From NCBI RefSeq assembly GCF_013386585.1, contig NZ_JACARO010000013.1:1-64000 (forward strand): a stretch of 64,000 nt of DNA. The letters run 5' to 3'. Position numbers and translations under genes: made by a program. The DNA comes from Pseudomonas sp. P7548. GTDB lineage: Bacteria > Pseudomonadota > Gammaproteobacteria > Pseudomonadales > Pseudomonadaceae. The notes beneath the pieces were generated by a model. That model had not been told where the DNA came from. It saw nothing but the letters and a program-made list of their open reading frames with translations, and did not search any database. Positions 43,416-52,587 of this stretch are shown here, piece after piece. The stretch's first letter is position 1; the number at the start of each line of letters is the position of its first letter.

Positions 43416-43882
43416 TCGTCCTTTGCCAGCAGCACCCTGGCAAATTCGTCGGAGGCGATGAAGTCCAGGGTCTGGCGCAACTGCGCCGCGGCTTCGCGGC
43501 CGAACGCCTGATCGAAGCGTTCGGCCATTTTCAATGACACCTGCCGGGCCGTCGCGTGGGTCTGCACACCGGCCTCGGTCAGCAGCACGCGGCGGGTGCG
43601 GCGGTCCAGTTCGTCCACGCGCAACTCCACCAGCCCGTCACGCACCAGCGGCTTGAGCGTGTGGCCCAGGGCCGACAGGTCCATCACCAGGTTTTGTGCC
43701 AACTCACCCATCTTCGGCGTGCCGGCCTTGGCAATCTGGTTGAGCACTGCGTACTGGGTGGCTTTCAAACCGCAGGGGGCATACGCCTCGTCATAGATCT
43801 GGCCCAGGCGGCGCGACGTGCGACGCACGGCACCGTTCACACAGGCGCTGGGGCTCTCGGAGCAAGGCTTTGCAGCTTTCAA
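43412..43882 (-). CDS. MarR-family transcriptional regulator
   Basis: A 156-residue regulator with a winged helix (about residues 40-110: QYAVLNQIAKAGTPKMGELAQNLVMDLSALGHTLKPL is the core region, cited here only for its ends QYAVLNQ and GHTLKPL) and the basic wing ELDRRTRRVLLTEAG. The likely start is a TTG at 43882 with GAGAG nine bases upstream; an earlier TTG at 43918 is less likely. It is divergent from an RND efflux operon and should repress it through the 20-bp palindrome at 44001-44020. Confidence 0.83.
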   Translation of the reverse strand: MKAAKPCSESPSACVNGAVRRTSRRLGQIYDEAYAPCGLKATQYAVLNQIAKAGTPKMGELAQNLVMDLSALGHTLKPLVRDGLVELRVDELDRRTRRVLLTEAGVQTHATARQVSLKMAERFDQAFGREAAAQLRQTLDFIASDEFARVLLAKDD

Positions 43883-44000
43883 GGGCGGATACTCTCTGAT
43901 ACAAAAACGACGTGGCAATTATGCCGTTCGAACCCTTCAGGACAAGGCTTTTCGGCCGAATATGCCCTTCCAGATGAAGACTGAGACAGCTTGAAACAAA

Positions 44001-44041
44001 TTAGTTGCGTACGCCACTAAATTCGATATCGTGGCGTATGC
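44001..44041. promoter_or_regulatory. MarR-type operator region of the efflux operon
   Basis: Positions 44001-44020 form a near-perfect palindrome with arms TTAGTTGCGT and ACGCCACTAA (nine of ten positions pair). Its GCGTACGCCAC part is repeated in inverted orientation as GTGGCGTATGC at 44031-44041. Two adjacent regulator dimers could bind between the divergent marR-type and RND genes. Confidence 0.6.
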
Positions 44042-44155
44042 CTCTTTGTGACCCGGATGTCGTTGCAAATTCCCCAGGAAGCGCATGGGGCGAGGCGGAA
44101 AAAAGGCACGGCCCTGCCGGCTTGAACATCCAACCCCCTGTCTGGATCACCTCCT

Positions 44156-47100
44156 ATGCTGAGCCTCGTGCGCATCGCGTTGCGGCGCCCCTATACCTTT
44201 CTGGTATTGGCCATTTTCATCCTGATCATCGGCCCGCTGGCGGCCTGGCGAACGCCAACCGACATCTTTCCGGAAATTCGCATCCCGGTGATTGCCGTGA
44301 TCTGGCAGTACACCGGCTTGCCGCCGGACCAGATGGCGGGGCGTATCACCTCGCCGTTCGAGCGGGTGCTGACCACCACGGTCAACGACATCCGGCACAT
44401 CGAAGCGCAGTCGATGAACGGCTACGGCATCGTGAAGATCTTCTTCCAGCCCGGGGTCAACATCAGTACCGCCAACGCCCAGGTGACCTCGGTGTCCCAG
44501 GCGATCCTGCGCCAACTGCCGCCGGGTACGGTGCCGCCGCTGGTGCTCAACTACAGCGCGTCCACCGTGCCCATCGTGCAGCTGGCCTTATCGGGCCCGG
44601 GCCTGAGTGAGCAGCAACTGGGCGATATCGGCATCAACTCCGTGCGCCTGATGCTCACCACCGTGCCGGGTGCGGCGCTGCCGTACCCGTTCGGCGGCAA
44701 GAGCCGGCAGGTGCAGATCGACCTCGACTCGGCGCGTATGCAAGCCCGTGGCCTGTCGGCGCAAGACGTCGCCACCGCCCTGGCCACCCAGAACCTGATC
44801 ACCCCGGTGGGCACGCAAAAGATCGGCAGCTACGAGTTCAACCTGCAGTTGAACAACTCGCCGTCGGACTTCCATGACCTGGAAAACCTGCCGATCAAGA
44901 CCGCCGACGGCACCACCGTGCTGATCCGTGACGTGGCCACGGTGCGCGACGGCAACCCGCCGCAAACCAACATCGTGCACGTGAACGGCAACCGTTCGGT
45001 GCTGCTGACCGTGCTCAAGACCGGTTCGGCCTCCACCCTGGGCGTGATCGCCGGGGTCAAGGACAAGCTGGCCGATAACAAAGCCGCCTTGCCGCCCAAC
45101 CTGAACATCGACCTGATCGGCGACCAATCGCTGTTCGTGCGCTCGGCCATCGGCGGCGTGGCCCGTGAAGGCTTGATCGCGGCGGCGCTGACCAGCCTGA
45201 TGATCCTGCTGTTCCTCGGCAGTTGGCGTTCCACCGTGATCATTGCCACGTCGATTCCCTTGGCGATCCTGGCCTCGATTGCGACGCTCTCGGCCTTGGG
45301 CGAAACCCTCAACATCATGACCCTTGGCGGCCTGGCGCTGGCCGTGGGGATCCTGGTGGACGACGCCACGGTGACCATCGAAAACATCAACTGGCACCTG
45401 GAGCAGGGCAAGCCGGTGGAGACGGCGATTCTCGACGGCGCGGCGCAGATCGTGACCCCGGCGTTCGTCTCGCTGCTGTGTATCTGCATCGTGTTCGTGC
45501 CGATGTTCTTCCTCGACGGCGTGGCGCGTTTCCTGTTCGTGCCGATGGCCGAAGCGGTGATCTTCGCGATGATCGCCTCGTTCATCCTGTCGCGGACCCT
45601 GGTGCCGACCCTCGCCAACTACCTGCTCAAGCCCCATGTGCACGGCGAAGACGGGCATGCGCCGTCGCGCAACCCGCTGGTGAAATTCCAGCGTGGGTTC
45701 GAGCGGCACTTTGAAGCGTTCCGCGAGCGCTACCATGGCGTGCTCGACAGCGCCTTGCACCATCGCCGCGCCGTGGTGGTGGGCTTGCTGGCGTTTGTCG
45801 CGGTGTCGTTTGCGCTGGTGCCGTTTTTGGGCCGCAACTTTTTCCCCGAGGTTGATTCCGGGCTGATCCTGCTGCACGTGCGTGCTCCGGTGGGCACACG
45901 GGTGGAAAGCAATGCGCATCTGATTGCCGACATCGAGAACTCGATCCGCCGCAAGATCCCGGGCGAAGACCTCAAGGCCCTGGTGGACAACATCGGCCTG
46001 TCCATCAGCGGCATCAACGTGGTGTACAACAACACCGGCACCGTGGGTTCCCAGGACAGCGACATCCAGATCAGCCTCAACGAAGGCCATCGTCCGACCG
46101 CTGAGTACATGCGTGAGCTGCGTGAAAGCCTGCCACGGGAATTCCCGAGTGCGGTGTTCTCGTTCCCGGCGTCGGACATCGTCGGGCAGATCCTCAACTT
46201 CGGTTCATCGGCACCGGTGGACGTGCAAGTCACCGGTAACAACCTGGCCGCCAACTTCACCTATGCCAGTGCATTGCTGCGGGATATTCGCCGCGTGCCC
46301 GGAGTGGTGGACGCGCGTATCCAGCAGTCCCGACAGTTGCCCACATTCAACATCGACGTGGACCGCACCCGCGCGCAATTGGTCGGCCTCACCGAGCGCG
46401 ATGTGACCAACAGCCTGGTGGTCAACCTGGCCGGTTCCAGCCAGGTGGCGCCGACGTTCTGGTTGAACCCGGCCAACGGCATTTCCTACCCGATCGTCAT
46501 GCAAACCCCGCAGTACAGCCTGGAAAGCCTGGCGGCCCTGCATAACCTGCCGCTCAGCGGCAGTGCCGGCGCGGCCACCGACCAGACCCTGGGCGGCCTG
46601 GCCAATATCCAGCGCAGCCACAGCAACTCGGTCATTACCCAGTCGGATATCCAGCCAGTGGTCGAAGTGCTCACCGCGATCCAGGGTCGTGACCTGGGCG
46701 CCGTGGCGGCCGATATCCAGAAGATCATCGCCGCCCACGCCAGTGAAGTGCCCACCGGTTCCAAGGTGCTGTTGCAGGGCCAGGTGCAGACCATGAACGC
46801 CGCGTTCAGCGGCTTGCTGTTTGGCCTGCTGGGGGCGGTGGTGCTGATCTACCTGTTGATCGTGGTCAACTTCCAGTCGTGGAGCGACCCGTTCGTGATC
46901 ATCACCGCCTTGCCGGCCGCACTGGCGGGGATCGTGTGGATGCTGTTTGTCACCCATACACCGCTGTCGGTGCCGGCGCTGACGGGGGCGATCATGTGCA
47001 TGGGCGTGGCCACCGCCAACGCCATCCTGGTGGTGAGCTTCTGCCGCGAGCGCCTGGCAGTGCATGGCGATGCCGTGCAGGCCGCATTGGAAGCCGGCTT

Positions 47101-47335
47101 TACCCGGCTGCGGCCGGTGTTGATGACCGCCATTTCGATGATCATCGGCATGGCGCCCATGGCCCTGGGCCTGGGGGAGGGCGGCGAGCAGAACGCGCCG
47201 CTCGGCCGTGCGGTGATTGGTGGCTTGGCGTTTGCCACCATCGCCACGCTGATTCTGGTTCCGCTGATTTTCAGTCTTGTCCACGGGCGTCGCCAGCACG
47301 CCACGCGGGCGACCACCGTTACCCAAGGGGTTTGA
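44156..47335 (+). CDS. RND efflux transporter, inner-membrane subunit
   Basis: A 1059-residue proton-driven pump of the RND superfamily: first helix at residues about 10-30, a large periplasmic loop, helices 2-6 near 340-540, a second loop and the last helices near 870-1040. The first-helix end RTPTDIFPEI and the helix-4 region GILVDDATVTIENINWHL, with the acidic proton-relay pair, are clear. It resembles multidrug (AcrB-like) rather than heavy-metal pumps. Unusually for Pseudomonas, the pump gene comes first and the fusion protein second. Confidence 0.9.
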   Translation: MLSLVRIALRRPYTFLVLAIFILIIGPLAAWRTPTDIFPEIRIPVIAVIWQYTGLPPDQMAGRITSPFERVLTTTVNDIRHIEAQSMNGYGIVKIFFQPGVNISTANAQVTSVSQAILRQLPPGTVPPLVLNYSASTVPIVQLALSGPGLSEQQLGDIGINSVRLMLTTVPGAALPYPFGGKSRQVQIDLDSARMQARGLSAQDVATALATQNLITPVGTQKIGSYEFNLQLNNSPSDFHDLENLPIKTADGTTVLIRDVATVRDGNPPQTNIVHVNGNRSVLLTVLKTGSASTLGVIAGVKDKLADNKAALPPNLNIDLIGDQSLFVRSAIGGVAREGLIAAALTSLMILLFLGSWRSTVIIATSIPLAILASIATLSALGETLNIMTLGGLALAVGILVDDATVTIENINWHLEQGKPVETAILDGAAQIVTPAFVSLLCICIVFVPMFFLDGVARFLFVPMAEAVIFAMIASFILSRTLVPTLANYLLKPHVHGEDGHAPSRNPLVKFQRGFERHFEAFRERYHGVLDSALHHRRAVVVGLLAFVAVSFALVPFLGRNFFPEVDSGLILLHVRAPVGTRVESNAHLIADIENSIRRKIPGEDLKALVDNIGLSISGINVVYNNTGTVGSQDSDIQISLNEGHRPTAEYMRELRESLPREFPSAVFSFPASDIVGQILNFGSSAPVDVQVTGNNLAANFTYASALLRDIRRVPGVVDARIQQSRQLPTFNIDVDRTRAQLVGLTERDVTNSLVVNLAGSSQVAPTFWLNPANGISYPIVMQTPQYSLESLAALHNLPLSGSAGAATDQTLGGLANIQRSHSNSVITQSDIQPVVEVLTAIQGRDLGAVAADIQKIIAAHASEVPTGSKVLLQGQVQTMNAAFSGLLFGLLGAVVLIYLLIVVNFQSWSDPFVIITALPAALAGIVWMLFVTHTPLSVPALTGAIMCMGVATANAILVVSFCRERLAVHGDAVQAALEAGFTRLRPVLMTAISMIIGMAPMALGLGEGGEQNAPLGRAVIGGLAFATIATLILVPLIFSLVHGRRQHATRATTVTQGV

Positions 47336-47336
47336 C

Positions 47337-48506
47337 ATGTCCGTTTCTCTTTCTAAACCGAAGTCTTCCCGTGGGCTGCTCTGGCTGATCGTCGGCGGGG
47401 TGGTGGTGGTTGCCATCGTGGGCGTGGGCATCGGCGTGCGCGCCAATGAGTCCCGTGACCTCAAGACCTGGACCGACGCGCAGGCGCTGCCCAGCGTCAA
47501 GCTGATCAAGCCGTTGGTGCAGGCCCAGGGCCCGGTGCTCAACCTGCCGGGGCGCATGGAAGCCTATTCCCGTGCGTCGATCTTTGCGCGGGTCAATGGC
47601 TACCTCAAATCCTGGAACGTCGACATCGGCACCCGGGTGAAAGCCGGCCAGGTGCTGGCTGAAATCGACACCCCGGAACTCGACCAGCAATTGCTGCAGG
47701 CCCGCGCTACCTTGGCCTCGGCCCAGGCCGATGCGCACCTTGCCGAAACCACCGCCAAGCGTTGGCAGGCGATGCTGGCGACCGATTCGGTGTCGCGCCA
47801 GGACGTGGACGAACGCACCGGCGACCTGACCGCCAAACAAGCCAAGGTGGCGGCGGCCAAGGCCAATGTCGACCAGTTGGTGGCAACCAAGGGCTTCCAG
47901 CGCCTGGTGGCGCCGTTTGCCGGCGTGGTCACCGCCCGCAGCACCGACGTGGGCGCACTGATCAGTGCCGGTGGCGCTGCCGGCAAAGAGCTGTTCGCGG
48001 TGGCCGACGTCAGCCGCCTGCGCGTGTACGTGCAGGTGCCACAGACCTTTTCGCCGCAGATCCGCGAAGGCACCACGGCGCGCCTGAGCGTGCCGGAATA
48101 TCGCGGCGAAACTTTCACCGGCAAGGTGATCGCCACCGCCGACGCGGTCAATGCCGCCTCCGGCAGCACCCTGGTGCAACTGCTGGTGGACAACCCGGGC
48201 GGGCGCCTGCTGCCGGGCGGCTACACCAGCGTGCAGTTCGACTTGCCGGTGCAGGCCGATGTGCTGCGGGTGCCTTCCAGCGCCCTGGTGTTCGATGACC
48301 ACGGCATGCGCGTCGCCACCCTCGACAGCACGGATCACGTGCGCTTCAAGACCGTCAGCATTTCCCGCGACTTTGGCGACAGCGTGGAAATTGCCAGCGG
48401 CCTGCAAGCGAACGAACGTGTGATCGACACACCGCCCGATGGCCTGGCCGACAACGATGCGGTGCAATTGGCGGCCGCTCCAGCCGAGGTCAAGCCCCAT
48501 GGCTAA
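47337..48506 (+). CDS. RND efflux periplasmic adaptor (membrane fusion protein)
   Basis: A 389-residue adaptor: N-terminal membrane anchor about residues 14-34, lipoyl-like halves around RVNGYLKSWNVDIGTRVKAG, a helical hairpin near residues 110-190, and beta-barrel and C-terminal membrane-proximal domains. It bridges the RND pump and outer-membrane channel. The ATG at 47337 starts one base after the pump stop codon and follows AAGGGG. Its end overlaps the outer-membrane gene by eight bases. Confidence 0.9.
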   Translation: MSVSLSKPKSSRGLLWLIVGGVVVVAIVGVGIGVRANESRDLKTWTDAQALPSVKLIKPLVQAQGPVLNLPGRMEAYSRASIFARVNGYLKSWNVDIGTRVKAGQVLAEIDTPELDQQLLQARATLASAQADAHLAETTAKRWQAMLATDSVSRQDVDERTGDLTAKQAKVAAAKANVDQLVATKGFQRLVAPFAGVVTARSTDVGALISAGGAAGKELFAVADVSRLRVYVQVPQTFSPQIREGTTARLSVPEYRGETFTGKVIATADAVNAASGSTLVQLLVDNPGGRLLPGGYTSVQFDLPVQADVLRVPSSALVFDDHGMRVATLDSTDHVRFKTVSISRDFGDSVEIASGLQANERVIDTPPDGLADNDAVQLAAAPAEVKPHG

Positions 48507-49944
48507 GCGCACTCTCTTCGGCCTGGTCGCCACCTTGAGCCTGGGGGCGTGCTCGTTGGCGCCGCCGCTCAAAGTGCCCGAAACCCCGGTGGCGGCACAG
48601 TTTCACACCCAGGGCCCGTGGACGGTCGGCGCGCCTAACGACCAGGCCAGCCGTGACGGCTGGTGGCACATCTACAACGACCCGCAACTGGACGCGATGC
48701 AGCAGCAGTTGCTGAAGAACAACCCCGACCTGAGTGCGGCATTGGCCCATTACGAGCAGTCCCAGGGCTATGTGGCCCAGGCGCGTTCGGGGCTGTTTCC
48801 GACAGTGTCGGCCATCGGCAACGGCCAGCGTATTCGCCAGTCCGACACCAAACCGCTGCGTTCGGCCACCTCGCCAAATGTCTACAACTCGGCCACCCTG
48901 GGCCTGGAAGTCGACTATGAAGTGGACCTGTGGGGCCGCGTGCGCGACACCGTCGCCGCCGGCACCAGCGACTCCGAAGCGGCCAAGGCCGACCTCGCCT
49001 CGGTGCGCCTGAGCCTGCAGGCGCAATTGGCCGACAGCTACATTCGCCTGCGCGGCATCGACTGGCAGAACCAACTGCTGGAACAGACCCGTGACGCGTA
49101 CGCCAAAGCGTTGGGCCTGACCGAAGGCCTGCACGGCGGCGGGATTGTCTCCGGCCTCGACGTGGCACGGGCGCGCACGCAACTGTCCACGGTCAAGTCG
49201 CAATTGAGCCAGAGCCTGGTGCAGCGCGCGGTGCTGGAGCATTCGATTGCGGCGATGCTGGGGGAGTCGGCGTCGACCTATACGGTGGCGGTCAACGTTG
49301 CGCCGATTGCCTTGCCGAACGTGCCCACCGGCGTGCCGTCGAGCCTGCTGCAACGCCGGCCGGACATCGCCGCCGCCGAGCGCCGCATCGCCGCAGCCAA
49401 TGCACGCATCGGTGTGGCCAAGGCCGCGTGGTTCCCGCAGATCACCCTGAGCGCCCAGGGCGGTTACCAGAGCGATGAGTTTGCGCGCCTGCTCAGCGCG
49501 CCGAACCTGTTCTGGGCCATCGGCCCATCACTGGTGGGCACGCTGTTCGACGGCGGCGCGCGCCAGGCTCAGGTCGACATTGCCAAGGCCGCTACCGATG
49601 AAGCCGCGGCCAAATACCGGGGCGTGGTGCTGGGGGCGTTCGAACAGGTGGAAGACAACCTCTCGCAGATCGCCGGGCTGGGCAGCGCCCTGGACGACCA
49701 GCGTGATGCAGCGGCGGCTGCGCAGTACGCCGAGGACCTTTCCACCGCGCGTTATCGCCAGGGCGCCGTGGCCTACCTCGATGTCGTGACCGCCCAAGTG
49801 GCGGCGCTGGAAGCCAAGCGCACGGTGTTGCAACTGCAAACCCAGCAATTGAGCGCTAATGTGGGCCTGATCAAGGCACTGGGTGGCGGCTGGAACGTGA
49901 CGCAACTGGCGGCGTCGAACCCTATTCAACCCAAGGAGCAGTAA
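48499..49944 (+). CDS. OprM/TolC-family outer-membrane efflux lipoprotein
   Basis: A 481-residue outer-membrane factor. The signal peptide ends in a lipobox LGACS with Cys near residue 17. Two repeated OEP domains follow (about 60-260 and 275-470), with the family segments WWHIYNDPQLDAMQQQLL and LLQRRPDIAAAERRIAAANARIGVAKAAWFPQ (only its RRPDI-AAERR core is diagnostic). It forms the exit duct of the tripartite pump. Start chosen from the lipobox; overlap with the adaptor gene is eight bases. Confidence 0.9.
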   Translation: MAKRTLFGLVATLSLGACSLAPPLKVPETPVAAQFHTQGPWTVGAPNDQASRDGWWHIYNDPQLDAMQQQLLKNNPDLSAALAHYEQSQGYVAQARSGLFPTVSAIGNGQRIRQSDTKPLRSATSPNVYNSATLGLEVDYEVDLWGRVRDTVAAGTSDSEAAKADLASVRLSLQAQLADSYIRLRGIDWQNQLLEQTRDAYAKALGLTEGLHGGGIVSGLDVARARTQLSTVKSQLSQSLVQRAVLEHSIAAMLGESASTYTVAVNVAPIALPNVPTGVPSSLLQRRPDIAAAERRIAAANARIGVAKAAWFPQITLSAQGGYQSDEFARLLSAPNLFWAIGPSLVGTLFDGGARQAQVDIAKAATDEAAAKYRGVVLGAFEQVEDNLSQIAGLGSALDDQRDAAAAAQYAEDLSTARYRQGAVAYLDVVTAQVAALEAKRTVLQLQTQQLSANVGLIKALGGGWNVTQLAASNPIQPKEQ

Positions 49945-49946
49945 CG

Positions 49947-50783
49947 ATGACTGACTACGTACCCCCGAAAGTCTGGACCTGGGACACCGAAAGCGGCGGC
50001 ACTTTCGCCAGCATCAACCGGCCTATCGCCGGAGCGACCCACGAGCAGGAATTGCCGGTGGGCAAGCACCCGTTGCAACTGTATTCACTGGCCACGCCCA
50101 ACGGGCAAAAGGTCACCATCCTGCTCGAAGAGCTGCTGGCCCTGGGGCACAGCGGCGCGGAATACGACGCCTGGCTGATCAAGATCGGCGACGGCGACCA
50201 GTTCGGCAGCGGCTTTGTGGGCGTCAACCCGAACTCCAAGATTCCCGCACTGCTGGACCGCAGCGGCGCCACGCCGATCCGGGTGTTCGAGTCGGGGGCG
50301 ATCCTGCAATATCTCGCGGAGAAGTTCGGTGCGTTCTTCCCTACCGAGCCGGCGGCACGTGCTGAATGCCTGTCGTGGCTGTTCTGGCAAATGGGCAGCG
50401 CGCCGTACCTGGGCGGTGGTTTCGGGCATTTCTATGCGTATGCACCGAGCAAGATGGAATACGCGATCAACCGCTTTGCCATGGAGACCAAGCGCCAGTT
50501 GGACGTGCTCGACCAGCGCTTGGCCGTGAGCGAATACATTGCCGGGGATGAGTACACGATTGCCGACATTGCGATCTGGCCTTGGTACGGCGGCCTGGTG
50601 AAGGGGCGGTTGTACGGCGCGGCTGAGTTCCTGTCGGTGAATGAATACAAGCATGTGCTGCGTTGGGCGGACGCCATCGAGGCACGGCCGGCCGTGCAGC
50701 GCGGGCGCAGGGTCAACCGGGTGTCCGGCGAACCGCATGAGCAACTGCGCGAGCGGCACGCCGCGAGTGACTTCGACGTTTAG
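49947..50783 (+). CDS. YghU-type glutathione S-transferase
   Basis: A 278-residue GST of the nu class, like E. coli YghU: an N-terminal extension with YVPPKVWTWDTESGGTFAS, thioredoxin-like domain with YSLATPNGQKVTILLEEL near residue 55 and VNPNSKIPALLD, then an all-helical domain. Such proteins use glutathione or glutathionyl disulfide in thiol-redox chemistry. It starts two bases after the outer-membrane gene, so it belongs to the efflux operon and suggests that the pump handles electrophiles or conjugates. Its stop overlaps the convergent GNAT gene. Confidence 0.88.
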   Translation: MTDYVPPKVWTWDTESGGTFASINRPIAGATHEQELPVGKHPLQLYSLATPNGQKVTILLEELLALGHSGAEYDAWLIKIGDGDQFGSGFVGVNPNSKIPALLDRSGATPIRVFESGAILQYLAEKFGAFFPTEPAARAECLSWLFWQMGSAPYLGGGFGHFYAYAPSKMEYAINRFAMETKRQLDVLDQRLAVSEYIAGDEYTIADIAIWPWYGGLVKGRLYGAAEFLSVNEYKHVLRWADAIEARPAVQRGRRVNRVSGEPHEQLRERHAASDFDV

Positions 50784-51472
50784 GCATTGCGCTTGAGGGT
50801 GGTCAACTGCAGCGTCGTCCGGTGGCTGAAACCCAGGGCTTCATAGAGGCGGATGGCCGAGGTGTTGGTGGTGACAACGTGCAGGAACGGCACGGTGTCA
50901 CGTGCGAGCATACGCTCGGCCAGCGCCGCTACCATCCGGCCGCCCAGGCCTTTGCCGCGGTGGCTGGCGGCGGTGCATACACCGCTGATCTCCACCGCGC
51001 CTTGCAACTGAAAGCGTTCGCCGGCCATGGCCACCAGTTCGGGGGCGCGCACGCCAATATAGTGCCCGCATTCCCGGGTACGAATTCCAAACGGCCCTGG
51101 CTGGGTCTGGGCTGCCAATGCGAGCATCTGATCGGTGTCGGCGGCGCCCAGGGCAATCCATTGCGCCCGGTTTTCCAACGCTGGTGTGACGAGCTGCGAG
51201 CAGGTGAATTGCTCCACGGTCGTCTGGTGGATGATCTGCCATTCGGAGGAGGGATGGACCGCCTGCGCGCTGGGCAATGCCACCACTTGGCCGGGTGTCG
51301 TCATCTTGGCCAATTGAACAAAGGCTTCGGCCGAGGGTTCGGCCAAGCCGGCAAAGGGCGTGACGTCGCAATGATAGAGCGCCGCCAGCGTGCCGGCATT
51401 GCCCAGGTGGGCGTGGCTCCCCGTCAGGCTGTGCCACACGGGGTTGTTCAAGGCGATGTCCAGTGGGGTCAT
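50780..51472 (-). CDS. GNAT-family N-acetyltransferase
   Basis: A 230-residue acetyltransferase with the GNAT core in its C-terminal half: ISGVCTAASHRGKGLGGRMVAAL (acetyl-CoA binding Arg-Gly-x-Gly-x-Gly/Ala) near residue 160 and the final NTSAIRLYEALGFSHR strand. The N-terminal half resembles FR47-like (glycine N-acyltransferase-related) proteins. Substrate is not predictable. Its end overlaps the GST gene end by four bases; no same-strand partner lies close. Confidence 0.82.
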   Translation of the reverse strand: MTPLDIALNNPVWHSLTGSHAHLGNAGTLAALYHCDVTPFAGLAEPSAEAFVQLAKMTTPGQVVALPSAQAVHPSSEWQIIHQTTVEQFTCSQLVTPALENRAQWIALGAADTDQMLALAAQTQPGPFGIRTRECGHYIGVRAPELVAMAGERFQLQGAVEISGVCTAASHRGKGLGGRMVAALAERMLARDTVPFLHVVTTNTSAIRLYEALGFSHRTTLQLTTLKRNA

Positions 51473-51612
51473 GGCAGGGGCTCTGCAGGGATCAGGTGAG
51501 TGAACTCTACGGCCCGTGCGCTGTTGCGGCTATTGTCGCAAACGCCATTATTGAGACCGTTCACGCCATCACCTGCAGGCGCCTCGGTGCATCAGGTACA
51601 CCGAGTCGAGGC

Positions 51613-51640
51613 CATCGCCGGCAAGCCAGCTCCTACAGGG
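51613..51640. repeat. Single REP sequence
   Basis: CATCGCCGGCAAGCCAGCTC followed by CTACAGGG, like the copies at 21309 and 57542. It lies just after the SDR gene stop codon. Confidence 0.7.
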
Positions 51641-51645
51641 TTGGG

Positions 51646-52488
51646 TTATCCAAAGTCGGTTGCGCGGGAAACGCTTTCCCAGGCGCTGATCTCGGCTTGC
51701 AACGCTGTGAGCTTGGCCGTCACATGCTCCACCGCGTCATTGCCCAGCAGCAAATGCGCCGGTGGCTCGGCGCTTGCCACCACCTGCATCATCGCCAGGG
51801 CCGCTTTTGCCGGGTCGCCGTCCTGTCGCCCGCTGCGGGCGTGCCGCGCCGCTCGTACGGCATCAAACGAGGCGTCGTAGTCGGCAATGCTGCGTTCGGC
51901 CCTGATCATCGAGCGCCCCGCCCAATCGGTGCGAAAGCCACCCGGTTCAATCGCGGTGACGTGAATACCGAACGGTTTCACCTCTTTGCCCAACGCCTCG
52001 GAGATGCCTTCCAGCGCAAACTTGCTGCCGTGGTACACGCCCAGGCCGGGGAAGGTGGTCAAGCCGCCCATCGAGGTGATGTTGAGAATATGCCCGCGAC
52101 GGCGCTTGCGCATAAACGGCAGCACCGCCTGGATCATCGCCACCGCGCCGAACACGTTGACTTCAAATTGCTGGCGTACATCGTCCAGGGACGACTCTTC
52201 CAGCACGCCCTCAAAGCCGTAACCGGCGTTGTTGACCAGCACATCGATCGCGCCAACGTTCTTTTCGATCTCGGCCACCACGGCCGGGACAAACAGGCTG
52301 TCGGTGACATCCAGCAAGCGCGCAAAGGAGTAGCCGGGTTTGATCCGGTCGAACGCGTCGATGGCCTCCGGCGTGCGCACGGTGCCGACGACGCGCTCGC
52401 CGGCAGCCAACAAGGCCTCGGCCAGGGCTTTGCCGAAGCCGGAACTGATACCGGTGATAAGCCAGGTTTTCTGGGGTTGTGCAGGCAT
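51646..52488 (-). CDS. SDR-family oxidoreductase
   Basis: A 280-residue classical short-chain dehydrogenase: TGISSGFGKALAE cofactor motif near residue 13, VNNAGYGFEG near 88, catalytic Ser and YHGSK (Tyr-x-x-x-Lys) near 155. The ATG at 52488 has GGGAG six bases upstream. It lies 99 bases downstream of the moc-like operon on the same strand and could be read through from it, but the gap suggests a separate unit. Substrate unknown. Confidence 0.85.
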   Translation of the reverse strand: MPAQPQKTWLITGISSGFGKALAEALLAAGERVVGTVRTPEAIDAFDRIKPGYSFARLLDVTDSLFVPAVVAEIEKNVGAIDVLVNNAGYGFEGVLEESSLDDVRQQFEVNVFGAVAMIQAVLPFMRKRRRGHILNITSMGGLTTFPGLGVYHGSKFALEGISEALGKEVKPFGIHVTAIEPGGFRTDWAGRSMIRAERSIADYDASFDAVRAARHARSGRQDGDPAKAALAMMQVVASAEPPAHLLLGNDAVEHVTAKLTALQAEISAWESVSRATDFG

Positions 52489-52587
52489 GGTGATCTCCCG
52501 TGAGTGTGCCTGGGATCTTTCTCCGTTAAGGCCAGGCACACAATCGGGCAGAAGCTGCTCAGGCTTTGAAGCCGTGCTTCACAATAC

